NCBI RefSeq assembly: GCF_030272615.1
Contig: NC_081406.1
Coordinates: 259,087,386 to 259,151,385 of the forward strand
DNA length: 64,000 bases
Source: Cryptomeria japonica
Taxonomy: Eukaryota; Streptophyta; Pinopsida; Cupressales; Cupressaceae
Direction of reading: 5' to 3'
A model generated the notes under the pieces. It did not search any database and was not told the origin of the DNA. It worked only from the letters and a program-made list of their open reading frames with translations. This document shows positions 44,035 to 54,619 of this stretch, piece by piece. The stretch's first letter is position 1. The number at the start of each line of letters is the position of its first letter. The position numbers and the translations under genes were made by a program.

Positions 44035-44697
44035 CTGCACACGGGCATCAATCAATCATCATCAGTTGTTTTGTTTTCAAACTTTCTTAAGTTTAAACCT
44101 AGACTATCAACAGATACTTTGATCAAGTATCATCGGGTCTCAATAGGTAAGCAATCATGGCACACCTAGACTTCAACAGGCATTTATCCTAATGACCTAA
44201 GTCTCATCAGGGCTGCTATGGTTCAAAACAACTCTCACTTCACATCCCTATTCATCCATCATTAGCATTGAGAGATTTTTTCACACAAACTGGGGCATCT
44301 ATTTTCCTAAACAAAAGCACTATTTTGCAAACAATAGCGCTACTTTCTACACAATAGAACTAAACCCCTAACAAAAGCGCTTAATCAACCCTACAAAAGC
44401 GCTCAAATCACAAAAGCGCGACAACAGCTACGCAATAGCGCTACTTCACATCAAAAGCGCTCAATTGACTCCTCAATAGTGCTACAAAAACAATAGCGCT
44501 AAAAAATGCATACAATAGCGCTCATCTTTTCAAAAGCACTCACACAACAGCACAATAGCGCCATTGTGGCACAAAAGCGCTAATTAATTGGACAACAGTG
44601 CCAAAACATAGTTTCAACGCTATTGTCCTAACTCAACTTGGAGTCAGCAAAAAACATGTCAAAAATGTGTAAAATTCAAAATTTTAAATTTGCGTAC
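44035..44697 (-). other. Predicted intron of the element B antisense PMD gene
   Basis: Donor ACG|GTACGC (GT at 44697-44696), acceptor GTGCAG; 663 nt, phase 0 at both ends, as in A. The donor-proximal half holds the AGCGCTWTTG cluster. Confidence 0.72.
44312..44628 (-). repeat. AGCGCTWTTG motif cluster in the antisense intron (element B)
   Basis: About 18 copies read CAATAGCGCT or CAAAAGCGCT on the plus strand, so the antisense transcript reads AGCGCTATTG or AGCGCTTTTG, the motif of the sense leader of B. Spacing is about 12-25 bp. Confidence 0.9.
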
Positions 44698-44772
44698 CGT
44701 TGGTTCGTAGTCCTCTGGCTGTTGGAATTGACGGACTTGCTCAAAACGGTGCTCTGCTACTGGTACCGGCAT
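44698..44772 (-). pseudogene. Antisense PMD gene of element B, exon 1
   Basis: Twenty-five codons, MPVPVAEHRFEQVRQFQQP and on to the GTACGC donor. It is homologous to exon 1 of A (HRF, FQ-P) with the same phase. The frame upstream of the ATG is closed by a TGA within about 45 nt, which supports this ATG. Confidence 0.72.
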
Positions 44773-44869
44773 CCTAACTGTTGCTCGCTCCTCCAAAATG
44801 TCACTATCAGAGCTCTGAATTCACTATGGTCGCGGTAACAAAAGACCCTGTTTTCACCCCTTTCTCCCC

Positions 44870-44877
44870 ATATAAAC
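44870..44877 (-). promoter_or_regulatory. TATA-like box of the antisense PMD gene (element B)
   Basis: TTTATATG on the minus strand, about 98 nt upstream of the exon 1 ATG, the same distance as in A. Confidence 0.45.
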
Positions 44878-45032
44878 CTTTCGCCATAACCGTAACTTTC
44901 CCCTGCTCACCGTCGTGGTCCCCGTGAACTTCCCGAGCCTCCCATTTCTTCAATTTATCTTCGATTTCTCTCATTCTTCACCCGTATTGCTACATTCTTC
45001 TCTTCTATCACCCTGCCAATTTTCATTCTTTT

Positions 45033-45078
45033 TCGAGAGATCGCTCCATTTTTTAAAAAAAATTGGCCCATCTCTCGA
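45033..45078 (+). other. Conserved hairpin upstream of the PPT (element B)
   Basis: TCGAGAGAT and ATCTCTCGA form a 9-bp stem; the purine-rich GAGGTGGCAT follows. It is homologous in position to 16494-16542 in A. Confidence 0.7.
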
Positions 45079-45171
45079 GGTGGCATACCACCCATTAAAA
45101 TAACATTTTATGGGGCATTTCTTCACACCTATTTTTCTTTCTTTGAAACGATGAGATAAACCGCACCATCT

Positions 45172-45185
45172 CAAAGAGGGGCAAA
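45172..45185 (+). promoter_or_regulatory. Polypurine tract of element B
   Basis: CAAAGAGGGGCAAA directly before the 3' LTR; the same core as in A and C. Confidence 0.85.
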
Positions 45186-46665
45186 TGTAGTCACATAAAT
45201 CTGTCCAATTTAATTAAATGAATATTTCTTATTTATTTGATTAAAAATCCACTAGCCATCAGTTAATTAAATTAACATTTAATTAATTCATCTTCAAACA
45301 TTCTCCTATTAATTAAATAAATTATTCAATTTATTTTAATTAATTCATTGTACCAAATTCACAAATCAATTAAATGAATAAATCACATTTATTTCATTTA
45401 ATCCCCTATTCCTCTTTTAAATAAATTAAATCAAACATTTATTTATATCATTTATCCCCCCCACTTGCATTTTCCTACAAATGCAACTTGCACACATTTA
45501 TTGAAATAAATTAATTTATTTTAAATAAAAATCCTATTTTTCCTCACCCACCAAATCCACTTGCATTCTTAAACCCCCTTCTAGATTCTTCTAACCCCTT
45601 CCTAATTAGCCTAATCCATCCCCTAATTATTGTCACATTCCTAAGCAACTTGGAGTCACTTCTCAAAGACTTCAAAGTCTTTGAAAAGCATTTAATGCTT
45701 TGTGTGTTCAACAATTTAACCTCCAAAGTCTTCCAAAACCACTAATGGCTCTTACATGACCATTTATGGCTCTTACATAACCATTTATGGTTATTTCAAT
45801 TTGCACTTATGTGTCTCCTCAAGCATTTATTATTCTGACCATGGTTATCCCTTTCGCCTTTGCACAAGAGTTTATCCATTGGATAAAAGCTTTTATTCTT
45901 TGAATAAAGAATTTATTCATTCAACCCAACCTTGACCTTAACTCCCAAGTTAACTCTCAGGTCATGTCAAACATTTAATGCTTATTCCATCTCCTCTCAA
46001 CCTATCTCACATTGACACTTGTCATCCTGGGATTGGGTTAAAAGCCCTCACGTGGATCTCAAGCCATTCAATCTTGACCCTTGTTGAGATTACTCAATCT
46101 CAACCATCCATTGCTCCATTTTACCTATAAATAGAGCTCACATTCCTCATTTTCAAATCCTCAAGAATTCTCAAGCATTTAGCATTCATAGTCATAATCC
46201 TGAGAACTTGTATGCATTTAAGCTATAGTGAATTCTAGAGAGCATTTAGCATAATCAACTCATATAATTGTTATTTTGGCCTAAAATAAATCATTTTAGC
46301 ATTATAGCATCTAATATTAGCTTTTATATACATTTGCATAGCATTTAGAGTAATCATCTATAATCTTGAACCTCCATAAGCATCCATAGTGCAAAAAGCT
46401 ACTGAGAGCTACACTAATTTGGAACTTGGAAAGGAGAGGAACAAGGGAGAAGGAGCTAAGAACATGTTAAGAGGCATTTGGAGATGCCTTCTTATATTTG
46501 TTTCATTTGTTAAATATGTTAGCATGATCTTAGTATCTCTTTTGATATGCCTGCTTAGGTTAATCTTTGGTTGAATAACACTAACATTAATCCGGTTTCT
46601 TGTTGTTTTTGTGTGTTATAATGACCACAGGTTTTAATCTAACTTGTCAGTTTTACAGAGCATCA
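45186..46665 (+). repeat. Element B 3' LTR (1480 bp)
   Basis: TGTAGTCACA to AGAGCATCA, followed by GTACC. It matches the 5' LTR with scattered substitutions at a few percent. TATA box at 46125-46134. Confidence 0.94.
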
Positions 46666-46670
46666 GTACC
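46666..46670. repeat. Target-site duplication GTACC, right copy of element B
   Basis: Identical to 27883-27887. Confidence 0.92.
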
Positions 46671-49550
46671 TATTGTGTCTCTTATCAATCCCTCCTTAGG
46701 CTCTAAGTAAATCACCTCTATTTCCCTTCTGTATATTTCTCTCTCCCTCTCCAATTCTCACCCTACAAGTACTTTCCCCTCTTTCTTGCTTTGTGAACTC
46801 TCCCCCTCACCTATATCTAACTTTACCATCTCTAAGTATCTCAAAAAATTACCGTCTACCCCTCCTTCCCTCTTTCTCTTTGTTCCTTTGTATCTCATTT
46901 TAATCTCACTCCCCTCTCAATTATGGCCTCTCTCTCCTCTCTCTCCACTTGTCGAGGTATCCACCTCTATCCATCTCACATTGAGCTCTCGAGGTATCCA
47001 TATTCATCCATGTCCCATTACTCTTCTCTATGAGCTAGATATCACATTACCCACCTTTATCTCCCTTCACTCGTAGTTCCATATCTATCTATGAACAAAA
47101 TCTCTTATTCTCTCTCCCCTTACCTCTTATCTCTCTTCATTCTTATATCCCTACTCTTCTTTATCCCTCCCCTCTCTATCTCTCACAATTCCTTTATTCC
47201 CCTAGCCCTTTGCATCTCCCTCTCCATCCTTACACCCATCTCATTCCCTCTCTCACCTCTTTCCCTCAATCTCTCCCCCACTTTCTTCATGTTTACCTTT
47301 CTATCTCCCCACCCTCCTTAAACCCCCATCTCACCTCTCTCTCCCCTTTGAGCTTCTCACCTCCCTTCCCCTCTATGTCTTTTATCCCTAAGTATCTCAT
47401 TCCATTCATATTTACCTCTCTATCACCCCCACCCTCCTTAAACCCCCATCTCTCCTCTCCATCCCCTCTAGGCCTCCCACCTCCCTTCCCCTCTATGTCC
47501 TTTATCCCCAAGTCTCCCACCTCTCTCTCCCCTCTAGACTCTCACCTCCCTTCCCCTCTATGTCCTTTATCCCCAAGTATCTTATTCCCTTCATGTTTAC
47601 CTCTGTATCCCCCTCATCCTCCTTAATATCTCATCCATTCCTCTCACCTCTCTTCTTGTCTATGTTCTTCATCCACAATATTTCTTTTCCTTCATGTTTA
47701 CATCTCTATCCCCCCACCCTCCTCAAACCCCCATCTCACCTCTCTCTCCCCTTTGAGCTTCTCACCTCCCTTCCCCTCTATGTCTTTTATCCCTAAGTAT
47801 CTCATTCCATTCATATTTACCTCTCTATCACCCCCACCCTCCTTAAACCCCCATCTCTCCTCTCCATCCCCTCTAGGCCTCCCACCTCCCTTCCCCTCTC
47901 TATCCTTTATCCCCAAGTCTCCCACCTCTCTCTCCCCTCTAGATTCTCACCTCCCTTCCCCTCTATGTCCATTATCCCCAAGTATCGTATTCCCTTCATG
48001 TTTACCTCTGTATCCCCCTCATCCTCCTTAATATCTCATCTATTCCTCTCACCTCTCTTCTTGTCTATGTTATTCATCCACAATATGTCTTTTCCTTCTA
48101 TCCCCCCACCCTCCTCAAACCCCCATCTCACCTCTCTCTCCCCTCTAGGCCTTTGATCTCCCTTCTCCTCTATGTCTTTTATCCCCAAGTCTCTCATTCC
48201 CTTTATGTTTACCTCTTTATACCCTCCACCCTCCTTAAACCTCAATACCTATCTCTCCCCTCTAGACCTCTCAACTCCCTTCCCATCTATACCCTTTATC
48301 ACCAAGTCTCTTAGTCTCTTTGAATGTTTACCTCTATATCCCCCCCACTATCCTTAAACCCCCATATCAACTCTCTCTCCCCTCTAGGTTTCTCACCTCT
48401 CAAAATCTATCTCAGTAGTTAAATCTCCCTTCCCTCGTAGTTCCATCTCTCTCTATGAGCTAGATCTTATAGTCTCTTCTCGAGCTCTTCATTCTTATAG
48501 ATACATACTCTTCTTTGTCTTTCCCCTCTCTAGCTCTCATAATTCCCTTATTCCCCTATCCCTTGAGCTATCTCCCTCTCCATCCTTACACCCATCTAAT
48601 TCCCTCTCTCACCTCTTTCCCTCAGTTTCTTCCTCACTCCCTCCTCTCTCTAGGTCTCTCCCACACTTTCTTCATGCTTACCTCTCTATCACCCCCAACC
48701 TTCCTTAAACCCCCATCTCATATCTATCTCCCCTTTGTGTCTCTCACCTCCCTTCCCCTCTACATTTCCTTTATCCCACCTCTCTCTCTCTATCTCTCGT
48801 CTAAGCCTCTTAGGTCTCCCTTCCCCACTACATCCTTTATGCCCAAGTATATCATTCCCTTCATGTTTACCTTTGTATCCCCCTCATCCTCCCTATGGCC
48901 TTTTACCTCCCTTTCCCTCTATGTCCTATATACCCAAGTCTCTCATTCCCTTCATGTTTACCTCTCTATCACCTCCACCTTCCTTAAACCTCGGTACCTA
49001 TCTCTCCCCTCTAGACCTCTCAAATCCCTTGGACCTTCTATGCCCTTTATCACCAAGTCTCTTAGTCCCTTTGAATGTTTACCTCTATATCCCCCCACCA
49101 TCCTTAAACCCCCATATCACCCCTCTCCCCTCTAGGTTTCTCACCTCTCAAAATATAGTTAAATCTCTTTAGATTGGCCCATATTTATCTCCCTTCCCTC
49201 GTAGTTCCATCTCTCTCTATGAACTAGATCTCATATTCTCTCTCCCCCCTTATCTCTTCTCTCTCTTCATTCTTATAGATACGTACTCTTCTTTGTCCCT
49301 CTCCTCTCTAGCTCTCACAATTCCCTTATTCCCCTATCCCTCTCTATCTCCCTCTCCATCCTTACACCCATCTAATTCCCTCTCTCACCTCATTCCCTCA
49401 GTTTCTTCCTCACTCTATCCTCTCTCTAGGTCTCTCCCACACTTTCTTCATGCTTACCTATCTATCACTCCCAACCTTCCTTAAACCCCCATCTCACATC
49501 TCTCTCCCTTTTGTGCCTCTCACCTCCCTTCCCATCTATATGTCCTTTAT

Positions 49551-49623
<73 letters not shown>

Positions 49624-50830
49624 AGCCTCGCAGGTCTCTCTTCCCCTCTATGTCTATTATGCCCAAGTATCTTGTTCCCTTCATGTTTACCTTTGTATCC
49701 CCCTCATCCTCCTTATGGCCTTTTACCTCCCTTCCCCTCTATGTCCTTTATACCCAAGTCTCTCATTCCCTTCATGTTTATCTCTCTATCCCCTCCACCC
49801 TCCTTAAACCTCAGTACCCATCTCTCCCCTATAGACCTCTCAACTCTCTTCCTTTCTATGCCCTTTATCACCAAGTCTCTTAGTCCCTTGAATATTTACC
49901 TCTATATCCCCCCCACCGTCCTTAAACCCCAATATCACCCCTCTCTCCCCTCTAGGTTTCTCACCTCTCAAAATCTCTCACTGGTTAAATCTCCCTAGAT
50001 TGGCCCATATTTATCTCCCTTCCCTTGTATTTGCATCTCTCTCTATGAGCTAGATCTCATAGTCTCTCTCTCCCCTTACCTCTTCTCTCTCTTCATTATT
50101 ATAGATACGTACTCTTCTTTGTCCCTCCCCTCTCTATCTCTCACAGTTACCTTATTCCCCTATCCCTCTCTATCTCCCTCTCCATCCTTACACCCATCTA
50201 ATTCCCTCACTCACCTCTTTCCCCCAGTTTCTTCCTCACTCCCTCCTTTCTCTAGGTCTCTCCCACACTTTCTTCATTCTTACCTCTCTATCCCCCCCAA
50301 CCTTCCTTAAACCCCCATCTCACATCTCTCTCCCCTCTGTGCCTCTCACCTCCCTTCCCATCTACATGTCCTTTATCCCACCTCTCTCTCTCTCCTCTAA
50401 GCCTCTTAGGTCTCCCTTCCCCTCTATGTCCTTTATCCCCAAGTATTTCATTCCCTTCATGTTTACCTTTGTATCCTCCTCATCCTCCTTGTGGCCTTTT
50501 ACCTCCCTTCCCCTCTATGTCCTTTATACCCAAATCCATCAACCTCACTTTCTTACTCACACCCTTCCCTCTCTAGGTTTGTCCCTCACTTTCTTCCTCA
50601 CTCTCTCCTCTCTCTAGGTATCTCCCTCACTTTCTTCCTCATTCCTTCCCCTCTCTAGGTATCTCCATTCCCTCCTTACCCCTATCTCTAACTCTCCCAC
50701 AATCCCCCATTCTCTCTCTCTTTGTTATTGTATCCATCCTCTTCTTTCTCCCTCCTTCTATAAGTGTTGCACCCCCTTTATTCCCCCCTCCCTCCATATC
50801 TCACCCTCCATCCTTACCTCATATGGTTTA
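46671..50830. repeat. CT-rich (polypyrimidine) degenerate satellite
   Basis: The plus strand is almost all C and T with recurring phrases: CCCTCTATGTCCTTTATCCC, CAAGTCTCTCATTCCCTTCA, TGTTTACCTCTCTATC, CCCCACCCTCCTTAAACCCC. Sub-units of about 100-120 and 185 bp build larger repeats. A block of about 405 bp is duplicated (47286-47690 and 47691-48095), and units of about 700-850 bp begin near 48420, 49150 and 49985 (TCTCCCTTCCCTCGTAGTTC-like). Long open frames here come from composition and are not genes. Confidence 0.9.
49556..49620. repeat. (TC)n microsatellite
   Basis: About 30 uninterrupted TC units within the CT-rich satellite. Confidence 0.95.
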
Positions 50831-51306
50831 GCATATCGGGTTATAGGGTCTATGGTTATTTTATAGGGTCGAGGAATTAGCATATTGGGTCATACGATCT
50901 AGGGTATTTGTTATAGGTTTTAAATGGTTTAATTTTTATGGTTGTGACTATCAAACTATAGGGTATAGAGTATAGATTATAGGGTATAGAGTATAAATTA
51001 GTTGCACTAAAAAACGGTTATATGGGACCCTTGACCCGTGATCCAAGCATAACAAAATTATTTGTTTAGTGGTTTAAAACAAAATTTTCAATTTCATACA
51101 TCATTTTTAAGATCTTATGAAATAATTTAAAAAAGGAATACATGAAATAATTTCAATTTCATATATCCATTTTAACATATGCATAATTAGGACAATCATA
51201 GATGCATTACGACTGTCCTGACATAATTAGGATAGTCATCGATGTATTATGACTGCCCCTTACACCTCTTGAAATCTCTTTGTGAATTAACTTTATTCTC
51301 TTTTAT
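50831..51306. other. AT-rich DNA between satellite and transposase-like gene
   Basis: TATAGGGTATAGAG-like and GGGTTATAGGGTCTA-like phrases repeat at 50835-51000, and GACTGTCC/GACTGCCC phrases at 51205 and 51253 lie in a short duplication (CATAATTAGGA...GATGYATTA). No gene is seen. Confidence 0.5.
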
Positions 51307-54300
51307 GTGCATGTATATGTAGAAATCATCATCATGCTAAGGAAACGACCAAAAAATGTAACATTGGAAGAGCGTGAAGCTATGAATGCAAAAAAAAGAG
51401 AAGGAATGAAGCAACTTCGTGATGCAAGGAAATTGAATACCATAGAAGAAGAGGTGCCAATTGAAGAGGAACATGAAATATCCATCCAATCTAAGAGAGA
51501 CAGAATTGGCCACACAAAGGCAATGGATGCAAAACCTTCATACAATGAGACAATTGAATCCCGAGGTTGAGAGCATGTCATCTACCACAATTCAAGTTGA
51601 AGGAACCCCATCTCTTACATCTCAAGTTGAAGGCACACCATCTCTTATTGGCACACCATTGGCGTCTACAACATCTCATATCGAATGCACTCCCATGACA
51701 TTTGACGTTGCAAGTACTTCATGATTGACATCAAGTCTTGGAGCTATACCATCTTATACACCTCAATTTCAAGGTATGTCATCATTTTCATCTCCGGTTG
51801 AAGATATGCCACCTATCCCTAATGTTGTTGACATTCCTAATCTTGAGGTAACTCAAAGTTTGAGAACACCTCCGAGAGTTTTGCATAGAAAGCCTAAGTA
51901 TTTGATTGATATTGATGCTAATGTTTTGAAACCAATGGTTGACAAGATTCTGAAGTGTACTTGTCAAAGACATGCTAACCGGATATGGAAAATATTTTTT
52001 GAGCCTTTAAATGAGATGGGAAGATGTCAACTATTTGTTGAAATGATGAGAAATCTGAAATTTCGGCCCATAATGAAGATTCTTGGGCTAAGAACATCAA
52101 TTGAATCAAGTGACAAATCTATTGTGAAGAATCTGATGAATGCATATGATACTGTTGGTTCTAACTCACGCATTACATCAACAATTGTAAGCACTCAAAC
52201 TAAGAAAGCTCACCTCATTAGAAAGACAAGTAAAGAATTGAAGATAAGTAGACAAACTCTAATGAGAGCTATGGGAAGGTGACAAAGAGTGGAGGATCCA
52301 TATAACAATGAGTTATGGGCATTTTCTGGTAGATTACCATGGAAATATAAAGCAATTGTTGAAGTCTTGAGATTCCTAATTGAAGGTTTTTGGAAGAATA
52401 ACATAAGGGTCTCTCCAAATCAAAGATATGTTGTAAGAAGGAGGATTGGTAGTAAAATCCGTGATCCACATCCGAAACATTTTTTGGATATGACAAACAC
52501 AATTTTTCACCAAGTTTCAATGTATGTATCCTCAAATTAAAATTAGGCAAAGATTCTTTGAAATGGTAAAGCCTTTTTATGTCAAAATAAATCACACATG
52601 CACAACTTGTTGTTGTAGAGTACATATCGAATTTTCTAACCATTATGATGTTTATCAACACATATGTATAGATTTGCAAGCTAACAATGTTTTCCAAGAA
52701 TGCAACATAAATGGTCCACTGAAATCTTCAAGGGAATTCATATCTAGCATCTTACATGAAAGAGTATATGGTCAACTATATTACAATAAGTGTTTCTTGG
52801 ATGGCACATGTGTTCATTATGGTGGATTGTGACATTTACAAATTTGTCAACATATGGATATTGGACAAGAAATTGGTAATGAATTAGTGGAATTTGGAAA
52901 ATATAAGATAGTGGCCTACATGCTAAAAGATGGAAAAGAAGCAAAAAGGTGTGAGTTGGTTAGTGAGAAGATTCCAATGTATCATTTTATCGACTTCTTT
53001 CATGAGAATATAGTGTATGAGTATGCAAGGCATAACCATCGAGCTCGTTGGTTGGACTCACAATTTAAGTTATGCAAGGACACATTTCCACTTCATACAA
53101 TCGTTTCAATTGTTGACTTTGCAGAGAACTACACACTACAATCATAGAACAAGGTGCAATCACAATATTACAACTCCACACCAGTTGCTATGTTTGTGCA
53201 TATAGCATTAATTCATGCACATGATAGTATGGAAGAGGATAGGAAGATATTGAGGGAGTATCATTTTTACATCAGTGGTGATTGCTCACACTCTACAGAG
53301 TTTGTGCAAGGTTGTTTTCAAATATTCTACGATGATTTGGCTAGCCGAGGCATGTCATTCCATCAACACATCATATGGTCAGATAATTGTGCATCACAAT
53401 TTAAGAACTCTTTTTTTTTTTTGGTTGAGTAGGATGCATAAGTTGACTGCTATTTAGCATATGTGAAATTTCTCTGAGGCTGGGCATGGAAAAGAGGAGC
53501 ATGTATTAAAAGAGTTTTAGCACGAGAAGAGTTAAAGTACAAAGAGAATACAAACTTGAAAGATGCAAAATCAATTGTTCAGTGGTGCAATGGTACAATT
53601 GGTCCAGGTAATCAAGGTAAGTCTTCAGTTTGCAGATTTTTTTGGTTGGTAGATGATACTAACATTAGAAAATTCAAAGATTGTTGTACATTGACAGGAT
53701 CAAGTGAGCTACACTCTTTCAAAAGATCTAATGTGGGTTCATGGACTATCCATATGCAACAGATGGCATGTTATTGTTCTTCATATAGAGATGGTGCCTA
53801 TAATGAGTTTGATTCAAAGGAGTGGGTGGAAGAATGGTGTATGAGGCCTCTAATCCCACTTGAGACATATCGATTGTCGAGTGCACTACAACTCACACAG
53901 ATGGAAGCATCAGTTGACTTTGACTATGTGTCACATTTAATCCAGCCAGGTAAATTATCCACATGCAAATTTTTGTACTTTAATAGTTTACCTTAGTTGT
54001 TTGCTAAATTCTTCTCACTTTATCATTGCAAGGCATGTTTATGCAGTTATTGAAGCTGAAGACAATGAAGAAGGAACAAATTATTACCTATGTCATTGTG
54101 TGGATGCAAAAAAGAAATTGGATGGCCTCGTAGTAGATGGAGAAAATATTGAGTACCCCACAAGATCATTAGTTGTTACTAGTACATGGTTGAAGGTACC
54201 CAGTGAAGAATTCTAACTTGTGGTTGTTCGAGGACTTCGAGACACATAGGAAGATTCTTCATTATTATAACCTTGTTGTAGCTTCAAATGTTCATTTGAT

Positions 54301-54415
54301 CAGATATGGGGGTAGACCACTAAAGAAAAACCTATGGAAAGTTCGTGAGTCTGACCATGAGGCCATACTAGAAACGATAAAGAGTAGAGCAGATCCAAAT
54401 GGTTCATTGGATTAA
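51307..54415 (+). pseudogene. Broken transposase-like gene of an unnamed eukaryotic family
   Basis: A frame of about 1,000 codons is interrupted by stops and at least three shifts (about 51.5 kb, about 52.53 kb and 53.5 kb). The N-terminus is charged (LRKRPKNVTLEEREAMNAKK), followed by short VEGTPSL repeats. A Cys-rich segment (CTTCCCRVHIEF) precedes a possible RNase H-like core: SGDCSHSTEFVQGCF, then IWSDNCASQFKNS and, in another frame near 53460, NFSEAGHGKEEH. From memory of widespread uncharacterised eukaryotic genes, D-x-C-x2-QFK plus HGKG-DG-type blocks recur together and look transposase-derived. Here the stretch after GHGK has lost bases where a DG-type acidic block would sit, so it is probably dead. 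The C-terminal part (YVIEAEDNEEGTNYYLCH-like) continues to 54415. I see no terminal repeats. Confidence 0.55.
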
Positions 54416-54619
54416 ATGTAAATGCAAAAAATTGTAATATCAATCATATTTGGATATATGTACATGACTTGTATTTTTCGACTACTCAAGGCCTTGTAAT
54501 ATAAAAAATTATGTTTTTGTCTCTTTTTGTGTGATTTTATGTAAATAATGTCATTTTGGATCATTAGAGATCACATGGGATCATTTTGTGAAGTTTTAGG
54601 CTAATATGGTAAAAGATGT

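Larger units (their letters stand above)
27888..46665 (+). mobile_element. Element B: 18.8-kb Ty3/gypsy Tat-lineage LTR retrotransposon with antisense PMD gene
   Basis: LTRs of 1479 and 1480 bp (TGTAGTCACATAAATC to ACAGAGCATCA) are flanked by GTACC. The internal order matches A: PBS, leader with a motif cluster, gag, protease, G-patch, RT, RNase H, second RNase H, integrase, antisense PMD gene, hairpins, PPT. The LTRs differ by a few percent by eye, and pol has many stops plus about four frameshifts, so B is older than A. It inserted at the edge of a CT-rich satellite. Confidence 0.93.

Noticed and set aside
46786..50617. Numerous Ser/Pro/Leu-rich frames up to 206 codons
   Set aside because: Polypyrimidine satellite translation; repeated with the satellite periods.
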